Below are positions 7,996 through 16,641 of a DNA stretch of 64,000 nt, in pieces. Under the pieces are notes generated by a model. That model had not been told where the DNA came from. It did no database searches and worked only from the letters and a program-made list of their open reading frames with translations. The position numbers were made by a program, and so were the translations under genes. The stretch is from an uncultured Myxococcales bacterium. GTDB taxonomy: Bacteria > Myxococcota > Myxococcia > Myxococcales > Myxococcaceae. The DNA lies in the NCBI GenBank assembly GCA_937980205.1, contig CALJKW010000071.1, forward strand, positions 37,342 through 101,341, written 5' to 3'. The stretch's first letter is position 1. Every line of letters begins with the position of its first letter.

Positions 7996-8883
7996 ATGGC
8001 GATCCGCATCGGCATCAACCCCCTGACGTGGACGAACGACGACATGCCGGAGCTCGGCGGCGACACCCCGCTCGACACGTGCCTGAAGGAAGCGAAGCAG
8101 GCGGGCTACGCGGGCATGGAGCTGGGCAACAAGTTCCCGCGCACTCCCGAGAAGCTCGGGCCGATCATGAAGCAGCACGGCCTCGACGTCGTCTCGGGTT
8201 GGTACTCGAGCAACCTGCTCGAGCGCAGCGTCGAGGCTGAAGTCGACGCGCTCGAGCCGCACCTGCACCTGCTGTCCTCGCTCGGCTCCAACGTGCTCGT
8301 GCTCTGCGAGACGACGTGGGCGGTGCACGGAGACAAGCAGGCTCCGCTGTCGAAGCGGCCGAAGCTCACCGAGCCGCAGTGGAAGCAGCTCACCGAGCGG
8401 CTCGACCAGCTCGGCGCGCACACCGCGAAGCGCGGCGTGAAGCTCGCGTACCACCACCACATGGGCACGCTGATCCAGACCGCCGACGAGATCGACCGGC
8501 TGATGGCGTCGACCGGCAGAGACGTCGGCCTGCTGCTCGACACCGGCCACATCACGTACGCGGGTGGAGACCCGGTCGCGACGGCGAAGAAGCACGGCGC
8601 GCGGCTCGCGCACGTGCACACCAAAGACGTGCGCCGCGACGTGCTCGAGCGCGCGCTGAAGAACGACTGGCCCTTCCTCACCGCGGTGCTCGACGGCGTC
8701 TTCACCGTCCCCGGCGACGGCATCGTCGACTACAAGGGCTTCTTCGCGGCGCTGTCGGCGGCACGCTACGGCGGGTGGATCGTCGTCGAGGCCGAGCAGG
8801 ACCCGAAGAAGGCGAACCCGCTGCAGTACGCGACGCTCGGGTTCCAGAACGTCAGCGCGTATGCGACCGAAGCGCGGCTCTGA
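7996..8883 (+). CDS. iolE: Inosose dehydratase IolE
   Basis: IolE dehydrates 2-keto-myo-inositol to 3D-(3,5/4)-trihydroxycyclohexane-1,2-dione, the substrate of IolD. The 295-residue protein is a xylose-isomerase-like TIM barrel beginning IRIGINPLTWTNDDMPELGG. Metal ligands are seen in AYHHHMGTLIQ, LLLDTGHITYAGGD and ARLAHVHTKDVR, with a terminal IVVEAEQDPKKANPL. The ATG at 7996 starts exactly where homology starts; an upstream in-frame extension is ignored. The gene is separated from iolD by the minus-strand gene pair, so it may have its own promoter in 7904-7995. The ABC transporter genes follow after 72 bases. Confidence 0.95.
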   Translation: MAIRIGINPLTWTNDDMPELGGDTPLDTCLKEAKQAGYAGMELGNKFPRTPEKLGPIMKQHGLDVVSGWYSSNLLERSVEAEVDALEPHLHLLSSLGSNVLVLCETTWAVHGDKQAPLSKRPKLTEPQWKQLTERLDQLGAHTAKRGVKLAYHHHMGTLIQTADEIDRLMASTGRDVGLLLDTGHITYAGGDPVATAKKHGARLAHVHTKDVRRDVLERALKNDWPFLTAVLDGVFTVPGDGIVDYKGFFAALSAARYGGWIVVEAEQDPKKANPLQYATLGFQNVSAYATEARL

Positions 8884-8955
8884 GGTTTCGAGCCGAGGCG
8901 ACGCTCGCCTGCGAGGGTGCTTCAGCTGCGCAGGTGAAGTAAGCCCCCGCGTCGC

Positions 8956-11046
8956 GTGAGCCGCTCGCGACCACGGGGACACCGCTGGCTGTTCGTGTGG
9001 ATCGCGTGCGGCGCCGCCGCGTTCCTGCTGGTTCCCTGGTACGCGAACGAAGACGGCTTCTTCTCCTTCGAGTGGCGCTACGGCTTTCCGCTCGCCGCCG
9101 AGGGAGCGCCGGCGGTGCTGCAGGCGCTGCTGCACGGCAAGGTGTGGCTGCTGCCGCTGGCCGCTCCGCTGGTCGCCGCGCTGCTCGCCGCCTTGCGCCG
9201 GCGCGGAGACGCGCTGCGCTCGCGCGTGCTGGTCGGCGCCGGCCTCGCGGGCCTCGTCTACGGGCTCGGCCAGGGCTTCGCCATCGGCCCGCTCGACGAG
9301 GGGGCGCGGCAGTTCGGCATGGGCTGGGGAGCGCTGCTGCTGCACGCGAGCTTCCTGCTCGTCACCGCCGAGGGGCTGTCGACCTGGGCGTTCTCGCGTC
9401 CCGACCCGTTCGTCGCCGGAGCGCTGCTCAGCACCGCCGCGCTGGTCGCCGTCTTCGTCGTCTACCCGATGGGCATCATCTCGCTGCGCGCGCTCGAGAC
9501 CGAGACGGGTGGAATGTCCGCCCACGTGCTGCTCGGCAACTTCGCGAGCCCGCGGCTGTGGCGCGTGACCGGCAACACCGTGCTGCTCGGCCTGCTCGCG
9601 GCGGTCGGCTCGACCGCGCTGGGCCTCACGCTCGCGCTCTGCGTGGCGCGCACCCGCCGCGCCTGGCCGAAGGCGTTCCGCTTCCTGTCGGTGCTGCCGA
9701 TCATCACGCCTCCGTTCGTCATCGGCATGGCGCTCATCGTCGCGTTCGGCCGCTCGGGCGCGGTGACGAGCGCGCTGGGCTTCTCGGGCTCCCGGTACAT
9801 CTACGGCCTCCCCGGCGTGCTGCTGGCGCAGCTGCTCGCGTTCACGCCCGTCGCGTTCCTCATCCTCGTCGATGCGCTGCAGGGCATCAGCCCGTCGATG
9901 GAAGAGGCGGCGCAGACGCTGCGGGCGACTCCGTGGCGGACGTTCCGGACCGTGACGCTGCCGCTGCTCAAGCCAGCGCTCGCGAACGCGTTCCTGGTCG
10001 GCTTCGTCGAGAGCCTCGCCGACTTCGGCAACCCGCTCGTGCTCGGCGGCTCGAGCCTCGAGGTGCTCGCCACCGACACCTACTTCGCCGTCGCCGGCGC
10101 GCAGGCCGACATCCCCCGCGCGGCCTCGATGGGCCTCGTGCTGCTCGCGCTGACGCTCGCGGCGTTCGTCGCGCAGCAGCGCTTCGTCGGGAAGGCCGGC
10201 TACACCACCGTCACCGGCAAGGGCGACGCGGGAGTTCCGCTCGCGATGCCGCGGGGCCTCGAGCTGTCGCTGCTCTCGGTCGCCACGCTGTGGACCGCGT
10301 TCACCTTCGGCGTCTACGGCCTCGTGCTCACCGGCGGCTTCGTGAAGGCGCTCGGCCGCGACAACACGCCGACGCTCGAGCACTTCGTCACGCTGTTCGG
10401 CGAGGGCGGCGGCGCGTGGAGCTCGCTGGGCACGACGGTGATGCTGTCGCTCGTGGCGGCGCCGCTGACCGCGGCGTTCGCGCTGCTGACCGCGTGGCTG
10501 CTGGCGCGGCAGGACTTCCGCGGCAAGAAGGCCTTCGAGTTCTCGACGATGCTCGCCTTCGCGGTGCCGGGCACGGTCGTCGGCATCTCGTACCTGCTGG
10601 CGTTCAACACGCCGCCGTTCGACCTCATCGGCACCGGCACGGTGCTGGTGCTGTGCTTCGTGTTCCGCAACATGCCCGTCGGCATCCGCAGCGGGCTCGC
10701 GGCGCTGTCGCAGCTCGACAAGTCGCTCGACGAGGCGTCGCTCACGCTCGGCGCCTCGACGTCGCGGACCGTGCGCGACGTGGTGCTGCCGCTGCTCAAG
10801 CCGACGGTCGTCATCGCGCTCGTCTACGGCTTCGTGCGGGCGATGACCGCGGTGAGCGCCGTCATCTTCCTGGTGAGCGCGGAGCACAACCTGTCGACGA
10901 CGTACATCCTCGCCCAGGTGGAGAGCGGTCAGTACGGCCGCGCCATCGCGTACTCCTGCGTGCTCATCGTCGCGATGCTGCTCGCGGTGGTCACGGTGCA
11001 GGTGCTGTTCGGCAAGCGGCAGATCGGCAGGCGCGCGCTCGCGTGA
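8956..11046 (+). CDS. Fused two-domain Fbp/Afu-type ABC transporter permease
   Basis: The 696-residue membrane protein starts at GTG and contains two copies of the binding-protein-dependent permease domain. The EAA loops are EEAAQTLRATPWRTFRTVTLPLLKP (about residues 315-340) and DEASLTLGASTSRTVRDVVLPLLKP (about 594-618). About 130 extra residues with membrane segments precede the first domain. Fused permeases of this length occur in ferric-iron (FbpB), 2-aminoethylphosphonate and sugar-phosphate (AfuB) importers. The stop overlaps the start of the ATPase gene by four bases. Position directly after iolE makes an inositol- or sugar-phosphate substrate an attractive inference, but ferric iron cannot be excluded. 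The likely binding protein is at 18898-20016. Confidence 0.88.
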   Translation: MSRSRPRGHRWLFVWIACGAAAFLLVPWYANEDGFFSFEWRYGFPLAAEGAPAVLQALLHGKVWLLPLAAPLVAALLAALRRRGDALRSRVLVGAGLAGLVYGLGQGFAIGPLDEGARQFGMGWGALLLHASFLLVTAEGLSTWAFSRPDPFVAGALLSTAALVAVFVVYPMGIISLRALETETGGMSAHVLLGNFASPRLWRVTGNTVLLGLLAAVGSTALGLTLALCVARTRRAWPKAFRFLSVLPIITPPFVIGMALIVAFGRSGAVTSALGFSGSRYIYGLPGVLLAQLLAFTPVAFLILVDALQGISPSMEEAAQTLRATPWRTFRTVTLPLLKPALANAFLVGFVESLADFGNPLVLGGSSLEVLATDTYFAVAGAQADIPRAASMGLVLLALTLAAFVAQQRFVGKAGYTTVTGKGDAGVPLAMPRGLELSLLSVATLWTAFTFGVYGLVLTGGFVKALGRDNTPTLEHFVTLFGEGGGAWSSLGTTVMLSLVAAPLTAAFALLTAWLLARQDFRGKKAFEFSTMLAFAVPGTVVGISYLLAFNTPPFDLIGTGTVLVLCFVFRNMPVGIRSGLAALSQLDKSLDEASLTLGASTSRTVRDVVLPLLKPTVVIALVYGFVRAMTAVSAVIFLVSAEHNLSTTYILAQVESGQYGRAIAYSCVLIVAMLLAVVTVQVLFGKRQIGRRALA

Positions 11047-12050
11047 CCGCCGTCCGCTTCCACCAGGTCAGCAAGCGGTACGGAGACGTCGTCGCCGTCC
11101 GCGAGGTCTCGTTCGAGATTCCCGACGGCTTTCTCGTCACGCTGCTGGGCCCGTCGGGCTGCGGCAAGACGACGACGCTGCGCATGCTCGCGGGGCTCGA
11201 GCTGCCGACGAGCGGCTCCATCCTCATCGCGGGGAAAGACGTGACGCACCTGCCGGCGCACGAGCGCGACGTGGCGATGGTGTTTCAGTCGTACGCGCTG
11301 TTCCCGCACCTGCGCGTGCTCGAGAACGTCGCGTACGGGCTCACCGTCATCGGCGCCGCGAACGCCGCGGACCGCGCGCGGGCAGCGCTGAAGACGGTCG
11401 GCCTCGAGGGGTACGAGACGCGCTGGCCGAACGAGCTCTCCGGCGGGCAGCAGCAGCGGGTGGCGCTCGCCCGCGCGCTGGTCCTCGAGCCGAAGGTGCT
11501 GCTGTTCGACGAGCCGCTGTCGAACCTCGACGCGCGGCTGCGGCGCCGCATGCGCGAGGAGATTCGCGAGCTGCAGCAGCGGCTGAAGCTGACCGCCGTG
11601 TACGTGACGCACGACCAGGACGAGGCGCTGAGCATCTCCGACCGCATCATCGTGATGGACAAGGCGGTGGTGGTGCAGGAGGGGACTCCGCGCGAGCTGT
11701 ACGAGACGCCGCGCACGCGCTTCGTCGCGGACTTCATGGGCGAGTCGAACGTGCTCGAGGCGCGCGTGAGCGGCTCGGTCCTCGAGCTCGGCCCGCTGCG
11801 CCTTCAGGTCGCGCGCCCCGACGGGCCGGTGCAGGTCGCGGTGCGGCCCCACGCGGTGAAGCTCGAGCGCGGCGGCACGGGAGGCACCGTGCGCCGCGCG
11901 ACGTACCTCGGAGACCACCTCGAGTACGAGGTGGAGACTCCGCTCGGGCCGCTGTTCGTGGTGTCGACCGCGCTGGCCACGCCGCTGAAGGCGGGCGACG
12001 CGGTGAGCGTGACGTTCCTGCTGGAGGCGGGCGGCGTGGTGGTGCTCTAG
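11043..12050 (+). CDS. ABC transporter ATP-binding protein (Fbp/Pot type)
   Basis: This 335-residue importer ATPase starts at GTG inside the permease stop (GTGA overlap), so the two are translationally coupled. Walker A is GPSGCGKTTT (about residues 37-46), the Q-loop is MVFQSYALFPH, the signature is NELSGGQQQRVALARAL, Walker B is LLFDEPLSNLD and the switch His is YVTHDQDEAL. The last 100 residues form a TOBE-type regulatory domain (GESNVLEARV onward). This class energises uptake of iron, polyamines, thiamine, phosphonates or sugar phosphates. It is the last plus-strand gene of the block, and its stop overlaps the convergent mini-lipoprotein gene. Confidence 0.92.
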   Translation: MTAVRFHQVSKRYGDVVAVREVSFEIPDGFLVTLLGPSGCGKTTTLRMLAGLELPTSGSILIAGKDVTHLPAHERDVAMVFQSYALFPHLRVLENVAYGLTVIGAANAADRARAALKTVGLEGYETRWPNELSGGQQQRVALARALVLEPKVLLFDEPLSNLDARLRRRMREEIRELQQRLKLTAVYVTHDQDEALSISDRIIVMDKAVVVQEGTPRELYETPRTRFVADFMGESNVLEARVSGSVLELGPLRLQVARPDGPVQVAVRPHAVKLERGGTGGTVRRATYLGDHLEYEVETPLGPLFVVSTALATPLKAGDAVSVTFLLEAGGVVVL

Positions 12051-12175
12051 CGAGGCGAACTACGGCGTGGACCACCGCCTCCGCCACCGGGGCCACCGTC
12101 CGGCGTCATGCCCGTCGGACAGCCGCACAGCGCCACGCACGCGACCGCCGCCCACCACGAACGACCCGCGCTCAT
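12047..12175 (-). CDS. Mini-lipoprotein, 42 residues
   Basis: A short minus-strand gene encodes a Met-Ser-Ala-Gly-Arg start, a Trp/Ala/Val-rich hydrophobic stretch and a lipobox LCGC (Cys at about residue 19). A Gly-rich tail (PDGGPGGGGGGP) and a basic end follow. A GGAGG ribosome site lies eight bases before the ATG. It overlaps the ATPase stop by four bases on the opposite strand. The mature peptide would be only about 24 residues, so it may be a genuine small surface lipoprotein or a degraded remnant. The signal sequence and ribosome site favour a real gene. Confidence 0.5.
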   Translation of the reverse strand: MSAGRSWWAAVACVALCGCPTGMTPDGGPGGGGGGPRRSSPR

Positions 12176-12234
12176 GAGACGCCCTCCACCGGCGCGCCCG
12201 GCCCAGCGCACGGAGCGCATAATAGACTGCCGTC

Positions 12235-13671
12235 ATGCTCCTCGCCCCGTTGCTGGTGCTCGCGGTGGCCGCGCCGCCGAAGGGCCGCTGGTCCGTCGAC
12301 GAGACGGGAAAGGTGTCGGCCGCGGCGCTCTCCGAGTTCGACCAGGTCGCCGCGGAGCTCGACGCGAGCGGCAGCGGCCAGCTCGGCCTCGCCGTCGTCT
12401 CGAGCACGCACGGAGAGAACCCCCGCCAGTTCGCGACGCGCGTCTTCAACCAGTGGGGCGTCGGCCACGCGGGCCGCGACGACGGCGTGCTGCTGTTCTT
12501 CGCGCTCGACGACCGGAAGTCGGAGATCGTCCACGGCGACGGCTTCTCCGGCTTCTCGCCGGCGACCGACGCCATCATGCGCGACGACGTCGTCGCGAAC
12601 ATGAAGCAGGGCCGGCTCGACCTCGCCGTCACGCGCGCCGCCCGCTCGCTCGCAGCGGCGGTGCAGGCGCACTTCGCGACGGCGCCGGCCACGCAGGCGC
12701 CCGGCGGGCCCGAGCCCGACATCGTGGAGCGCAGCCCGCGCGGCTGGACGGTGGACCTCGACGTCGCGCTCACGCCGGCGCAGACGTCGATGCTCGACCG
12801 CGAGGGCGACCGCGTCTACGCGAGCGGCAAGGGGCTGTTGTTCGTCGCGCTGTACCGGACGCCGCTCGCGACCCCGCGCTTCGCCGGGCGGCTGCGCCAG
12901 AAGCTGCACCGCGACGACGTCTGGGTCGTGTTCGTGAACGCCGGCGGCGGGGTGGTCATCGACGCGCCCGGCGCGAAGCGCATCTTCGAAGACGTCGACC
13001 GCGCCTGCTCGAGCACCGAGCGCGACGCCAACGCGCGCCTGCAGCAGCTCGGCGCCGACGTCGCCGACGTCGCCCGCGAGGCGATGCACGCGACGGCGAT
13101 GCTGATCACCGACGGGCCGCCGCCGAAGTCGGTCTCCGAGGTCGTCGAGGAGCACCAGGGCGTCGCGCTCGGCGGCTTCGGCTTCACCGGGCTCTTGGGC
13201 CTCGTCGGCGTGCGCTCGTGGCTGAGGCGCCGCCCGCGGCGCTGCGACGGCTGCGGCAACCTGCGCCACAAGCTCAGCGAAGACACCGACGACCCGCACC
13301 TCAACCCCGGCCAGCGCCTCGAAGAGCAGCTCGGCAGCGTCGACTACGACGTGTGGTGGTGCGGGCGCTGCAACGACGCGCTGGTGCTGCGCTACGGCGC
13401 CATCTTCACGCGCTACGGCAGGTGCCGCGGCTGCGGCCACAAGACGATGACCTCGTCGTCGGTCACGCTGGTGCACGCGACGTACGACCACGGGGGCACG
13501 GTCGAGGTGACCGAGCGGTGCGAGGCCTGTCCGCACGTGCACACGTACACGCGCTACACGGCGCAGCTGACGCGCAGCGACGACTCGTCTTCGTCCTCGT
13601 GGTCGTCCTCGTCGGACTCGAGCTTCGGCGGCGGCAGCTCGTCGGGTGGGGGCAGCTCGGGCAGCTGGTAG
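12235..13671 (+). CDS. TPM-domain protein with zinc-ribbon and Ser/Gly-rich tail
   Basis: The 478-residue protein has a signal-like N-terminus (MLLAPLLVLAVAAPPKGR). A TPM (TLP18.3/Psb32/MOLO-1) domain follows at about 20-150, with the conserved stretch NQWGVGHAGRDDGVLLFFALDDRK. A second region carries a hydrophobic segment (GGFGFTGLLGLVGV, about 310-325). Beyond it are four CxxC pairs (CDGC, CGRC, CRGC, CEAC), suggesting one or two zinc ribbons, and the end is a Ser-rich then GGGSSSGGGSSGSW tail. TPM proteins of the YgcG type commonly end in such a low-complexity tail; some are phosphatases or assist membrane-complex repair. Its function here is unknown. The stop abuts the convergent LysR gene with no gap. 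Confidence 0.8.
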   Translation: MLLAPLLVLAVAAPPKGRWSVDETGKVSAAALSEFDQVAAELDASGSGQLGLAVVSSTHGENPRQFATRVFNQWGVGHAGRDDGVLLFFALDDRKSEIVHGDGFSGFSPATDAIMRDDVVANMKQGRLDLAVTRAARSLAAAVQAHFATAPATQAPGGPEPDIVERSPRGWTVDLDVALTPAQTSMLDREGDRVYASGKGLLFVALYRTPLATPRFAGRLRQKLHRDDVWVVFVNAGGGVVIDAPGAKRIFEDVDRACSSTERDANARLQQLGADVADVAREAMHATAMLITDGPPPKSVSEVVEEHQGVALGGFGFTGLLGLVGVRSWLRRRPRRCDGCGNLRHKLSEDTDDPHLNPGQRLEEQLGSVDYDVWWCGRCNDALVLRYGAIFTRYGRCRGCGHKTMTSSSVTLVHATYDHGGTVEVTERCEACPHVHTYTRYTAQLTRSDDSSSSSWSSSSDSSFGGGSSSGGGSSGSW

Positions 13672-14616
13672 TCACTTCTCCCAGTACGGCGGGTCTCCCA
13701 GGCGCTCGCGCAGAAACTCGATGAAGGCGCGCGTCTTGCGCGGTTGGTGCTCGCGCGACGTGGTGACGCAGAAGATGCCCTGCTCGGGCAGCTCCCAGTC
13801 GGGGAGCACGCGCACGAGCTTCTTCGACGCGAGCTCCGCGGCGGCCACGAACAGGGGGAGGCGCGCGATGCCGAGCCCCTGCAGCGCGGCCTCCTTCAGG
13901 GCGAGGCTGTTGTTGGCCTGCAGCGGGCCGGCGACGTGCACCGTCTGCTGCTTCTTGCCGCTGCGCAGGGTCCACGCGTTCGCGGTCGGCGTCACCGAGT
14001 AGACGAGCACGGCATGGCGCTCGAGGTCCTTCGCGGTGCGCGGCGTTCCCGCACGCTCGAGGTGGCGCCGGCTCGCGACCAGCACGTTGCGGTTGCGAGA
14101 GATGCGCTGCGCGACCAGCGTCGAGTCGGGCAGCGTGCCGATGCGGACCGCGAGATCGAACCCGCCCTGCACCAGGTCGGCGAAGCGGTCGTCGAGCACG
14201 AGGTCCACGCGGACGTCCGGGTAGCGCGCCGCGAAGGCGCTGAGCGCCGGCGCCACGTGCAAGAGGCCGAACGACATCGGAGCGCTCAGCCGCAGCGTGC
14301 CTCGCGGCGTCGCGCGCTGCCGGGTGGCGGCCTCCTCCGCCTCCTGCGCGGCGGCGAGCGCACGTCGGGCGGGCTCCAGCGCCGCGGTGCCGGCCTCGGT
14401 GAGCGAGAGCCTGCGCGTGGTGCGCTGGAAGAGGCGGACCCCGAGGCGGGCCTCGAGGCGGGAGATCGCCGTGCTCACCATCGCCTTCGAGACGTCGAGC
14501 CGGCGCGCCGCGGCGCTGAAGCCCTGGGCGTCGGCGACGGCGGCGAAGACCCCGAGCTCGGCGAGCGGCAGGGCCGGCCGGCCGGCATCGTTCGCGTTCT
14601 TGAACGGTGATTTCAC
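13672..14616 (-). CDS. LysR-family transcriptional regulator
   Basis: The 314-residue protein has the N-terminal LysR helix-turn-helix (GFSAAARRLDVSKAMVSTAI, then SRLEARLGVRLFQRTTRRLS, about residues 30-70) and a periplasmic-binding-protein-like effector domain from about residue 100. I chose the GTG at 14616 as start because it precedes the conserved LAELGVFAAVADAQGFS by a normal distance. The gene is divergent from the cyclase-family gene at 14695, with 78 bases between the starts. This is the usual layout for a LysR regulator and its target, so the cyclase is the likely regulated gene. The effector is not known. Confidence 0.92.
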   Translation of the reverse strand: MKSPFKNANDAGRPALPLAELGVFAAVADAQGFSAAARRLDVSKAMVSTAISRLEARLGVRLFQRTTRRLSLTEAGTAALEPARRALAAAQEAEEAATRQRATPRGTLRLSAPMSFGLLHVAPALSAFAARYPDVRVDLVLDDRFADLVQGGFDLAVRIGTLPDSTLVAQRISRNRNVLVASRRHLERAGTPRTAKDLERHAVLVYSVTPTANAWTLRSGKKQQTVHVAGPLQANNSLALKEAALQGLGIARLPLFVAAAELASKKLVRVLPDWELPEQGIFCVTTSREHQPRKTRAFIEFLRERLGDPPYWEK

Positions 14617-14694
14617 AGTGAGCCACGTTATCGAACAATGCCGGGATGTGTACCTTCTCTGCAGCTCCACTTCCGGAGCAGGAGGAGAACCATC

Positions 14695-15696
14695 ATGTTG
14701 GCGAAGAAGCTGCTGTGGTTGGTCGTGTTCGTGAGCGTGGCCGCGGACGCCGCGGCGCCAAAGGGGCTGCCTCGCGCGGCGCGGAGCCCGTGGGGCCCGG
14801 CGGATGAGATCGGCACGCTCAACCTGATGACCGAGGCGTCGCGCGCGGCCATCCTCTCGCGCATCTCGGGCGGGCGCGTCTACGACCTGTCGGTCGAGTA
14901 CCACAAGGACCTGCCGAGCTGGTCGCTGCTCGGCGACCCGACGTACCAGTTCTGGATGACGCACACGCCGCAGGGGACGGTCGTCGACGACCCGCTGAGC
15001 CTCGGCCGCGCGATGCACCAGCACGTCTCGTACTCGGGCGACGCGGTGATGATGTACACGCACACTGGAACGCACCTCGACAGCCTCTCCCACTTCGGGC
15101 TGAACGGAGAGACGTGGAACGGGTTCCGCCACGACGAGCACCTCGGAGACCTCGGCTGGAAGCGCGGCGGCGCCGAGAAGCTGCCGCCCATCATCGCGCG
15201 CGGCGTGCTGGTCGACGTCGCCGCCTACAAGGGCGTCGAGCTGCTGCCCGAGAGCTACCTCATCACCGCCGACGACCTGCGCGGCGCGCTCGCCCGGCAG
15301 CGACTGCAGCTTCAGCCGGGTGACGCCGTCTTCATCCGCACCGGGTGGATGAAGCTCATCGGCGACAAGCACCGCTACGTGCACAACGAGGCGGGCATCG
15401 GCCTCGAGGCCGCGCGCTGGCTCGTCGAGTCGCAGCGCGTGATGCTCGTCGGCAGCGACAACCTGAGCGTCGAGGTGATGCCGCCCGAGACGAAGTCGAA
15501 CTGGGTGCCGGTGCACAGCTACCTCGAGGCCGAGCAGGGCGTCGCCATCATGGAGGTGGTCGACCTCGAAGCCCTCGCGAAGGACCAGGTGTACGAGTTC
15601 GCGTTCATCGGCGCGTCGCTCAAGCTGCGCGGCGCCAGCGGTGCGCCGATGCGTCCCATCGCGCTGCCCGTTCGACCCGCCGCGAAGACGCGGTGA
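14695..15696 (+). CDS. Exported cyclase-family (kynurenine formamidase-like) hydrolase
   Basis: The 333-residue protein has a signal peptide (MLAKKLLWLVVFVSVAADAAA) and a cyclase domain with the metal-binding motif MMYTHTGTHLDSLSHFG (about residues 120-137), characteristic of the kynurenine-formamidase/Mn-dependent cyclase superfamily. RSPWGPADEIGTLNLMT near the N-terminus is typical of the large cyclase subgroup. These enzymes hydrolyse amides or lactones; the substrate is unknown here. A GGAGGAG ribosome site ten bases upstream fixes the ATG at 14695, although in-frame sequence extends to 14638. The divergent LysR gene probably controls it. The methyltransferase gene follows after 21 bases. 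Confidence 0.88.
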   Translation: MLAKKLLWLVVFVSVAADAAAPKGLPRAARSPWGPADEIGTLNLMTEASRAAILSRISGGRVYDLSVEYHKDLPSWSLLGDPTYQFWMTHTPQGTVVDDPLSLGRAMHQHVSYSGDAVMMYTHTGTHLDSLSHFGLNGETWNGFRHDEHLGDLGWKRGGAEKLPPIIARGVLVDVAAYKGVELLPESYLITADDLRGALARQRLQLQPGDAVFIRTGWMKLIGDKHRYVHNEAGIGLEAARWLVESQRVMLVGSDNLSVEVMPPETKSNWVPVHSYLEAEQGVAIMEVVDLEALAKDQVYEFAFIGASLKLRGASGAPMRPIALPVRPAAKTR

Positions 15697-15717
15697 GCGT
15701 GGTAGCACCTCGGGCGC

Positions 15718-16476
15718 GTGCTGCCGCTCGCCGTCACCACCAGCAGCAAGACGCGGCGCGACTCCGCCGCGGTGGTGACGGCAGAGGCAGCAGCGCAGCG
15801 GCTCGGAGTGCCGTTCGTGCCGTGCGTGAAGGGCACCCCCGTCGCGTCGCTGCTGCGCGAGTACGCGTGCGTGCTGCAGCTGCGCGGCGACGGCGTGGTG
15901 CTGGTGGACTCGGCCGGCTCGGCGCGCTGGAGCGGTGGAATGGCGGACCTGCGCCTGCACCGCATCGACGCCGGCCTCCCGCATCCGGACCACGTGCTGC
16001 TCGCCGGCGAGGTCGGCGGCTCGGACGAGGTGCTCGACTGCACGCTGGGGCGCGGACACGACGCGCTGGTGCTCGAGCGGGTCGCGCGCCGCGTCGTCGC
16101 CGTCGAGAAGTCGCTGCCGCTGTTCGCGTGGACGAGCGAGGGCCTGCGGCAGCGCGGCTCGCGCGTCGAGTGCGTGCACGGTGAGGCGCGTGAGGTGCTG
16201 CGTTCGATGGCGCCGCGCTCCTTCGACGTCGTGTTCTTCGACCCGATGTTCACGAAGCGCGCGAACGCGGAGGCCGGCTTCGACGTCGTGCGGCGCCACG
16301 CCGAGCGCGCGCCGCTCGACGCAGAGCTGGTGGCCGAGGCACGCCGCGTCGCGCGGCGGTGGGTGGTGGTGAAGGCGGCGCCCCAGGCGGGAGAGCTGCG
16401 CGCGCTCGGGCTCGAGCTGGTGCCGTTCAAGCGCAACGCGGAGCTGAGGTTCTGGCGGGCGCGCTCCACGGCTTGA
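15718..16476 (+). CDS. SAM-dependent methyltransferase, RsmJ-like
   Basis: The 252-residue protein has a class I methyltransferase core: motif I is VLDCTLGRGHDALVL (about residue 104), motif II has VVAVEKS, and the catalytic-region motif is VVFFDPMF (about 176). The spacing and the DPMF motif resemble RsmJ (YhiQ), the 16S rRNA G1516 methyltransferase, and its Gram-positive relatives. The first 90 residues form an extra domain of unclear role. The start is GTG at 15718. A long palindromic repeat lies just downstream and may end the transcript. The class is clear but the RNA target is an inference. Confidence 0.75.
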   Translation: MLPLAVTTSSKTRRDSAAVVTAEAAAQRLGVPFVPCVKGTPVASLLREYACVLQLRGDGVVLVDSAGSARWSGGMADLRLHRIDAGLPHPDHVLLAGEVGGSDEVLDCTLGRGHDALVLERVARRVVAVEKSLPLFAWTSEGLRQRGSRVECVHGEAREVLRSMAPRSFDVVFFDPMFTKRANAEAGFDVVRRHAERAPLDAELVAEARRVARRWVVVKAAPQAGELRALGLELVPFKRNAELRFWRARSTA

Positions 16477-16504
16477 ACATGCGGCGCGTTCGCAGCTCCG
16501 GTCG

Positions 16505-16613
16505 CCTGAGCGGAGCAACCCGAAGGGCTGCGGAGTCAAAGGGAGCGCGAAGCCGACGCGCGGCCCGCTTCGACTGCGGCGCCTGCGGCGCCTCCGCTCA
16601 GCGTGAGCGGCGG
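16505..16613. repeat. Dispersed palindromic repeat, copy 2 (full)
   Basis: The left arm reads CCTGAGCGGAGC..CCGAAGGGCTGCGGAGTC. The centre is CGAAGCCGACGCGCGGCCCG, and the right arm CTTCGACTGCGG..CTCCGCTCAGCGTGAGCGG is its approximate complement. It lies between convergent genes (methyltransferase on plus, coiled-coil protein on minus) and could fold into a long hairpin that ends both transcripts. The centre is almost identical to copy 3. Confidence 0.75.
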
Positions 16614-16641
16614 TCGGCCAGGCGGGGCCTCGTCCACCCTC

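Noticed and set aside
7777..10887. A 1036-codon open frame on the minus strand opposite iolE and the ABC permease
   Set aside because: The residues are low-complexity Arg/Glu/His/Gln with no domain motif, and the opposite strand carries motif-supported genes.
12060..12773. 237-codon minus-strand frame opposite the TPM gene start
   Set aside because: It is Ser/Ala/Arg-rich without motif and would overlap the supported TPM gene; the mini-lipoprotein in another frame explains its 3' part better.
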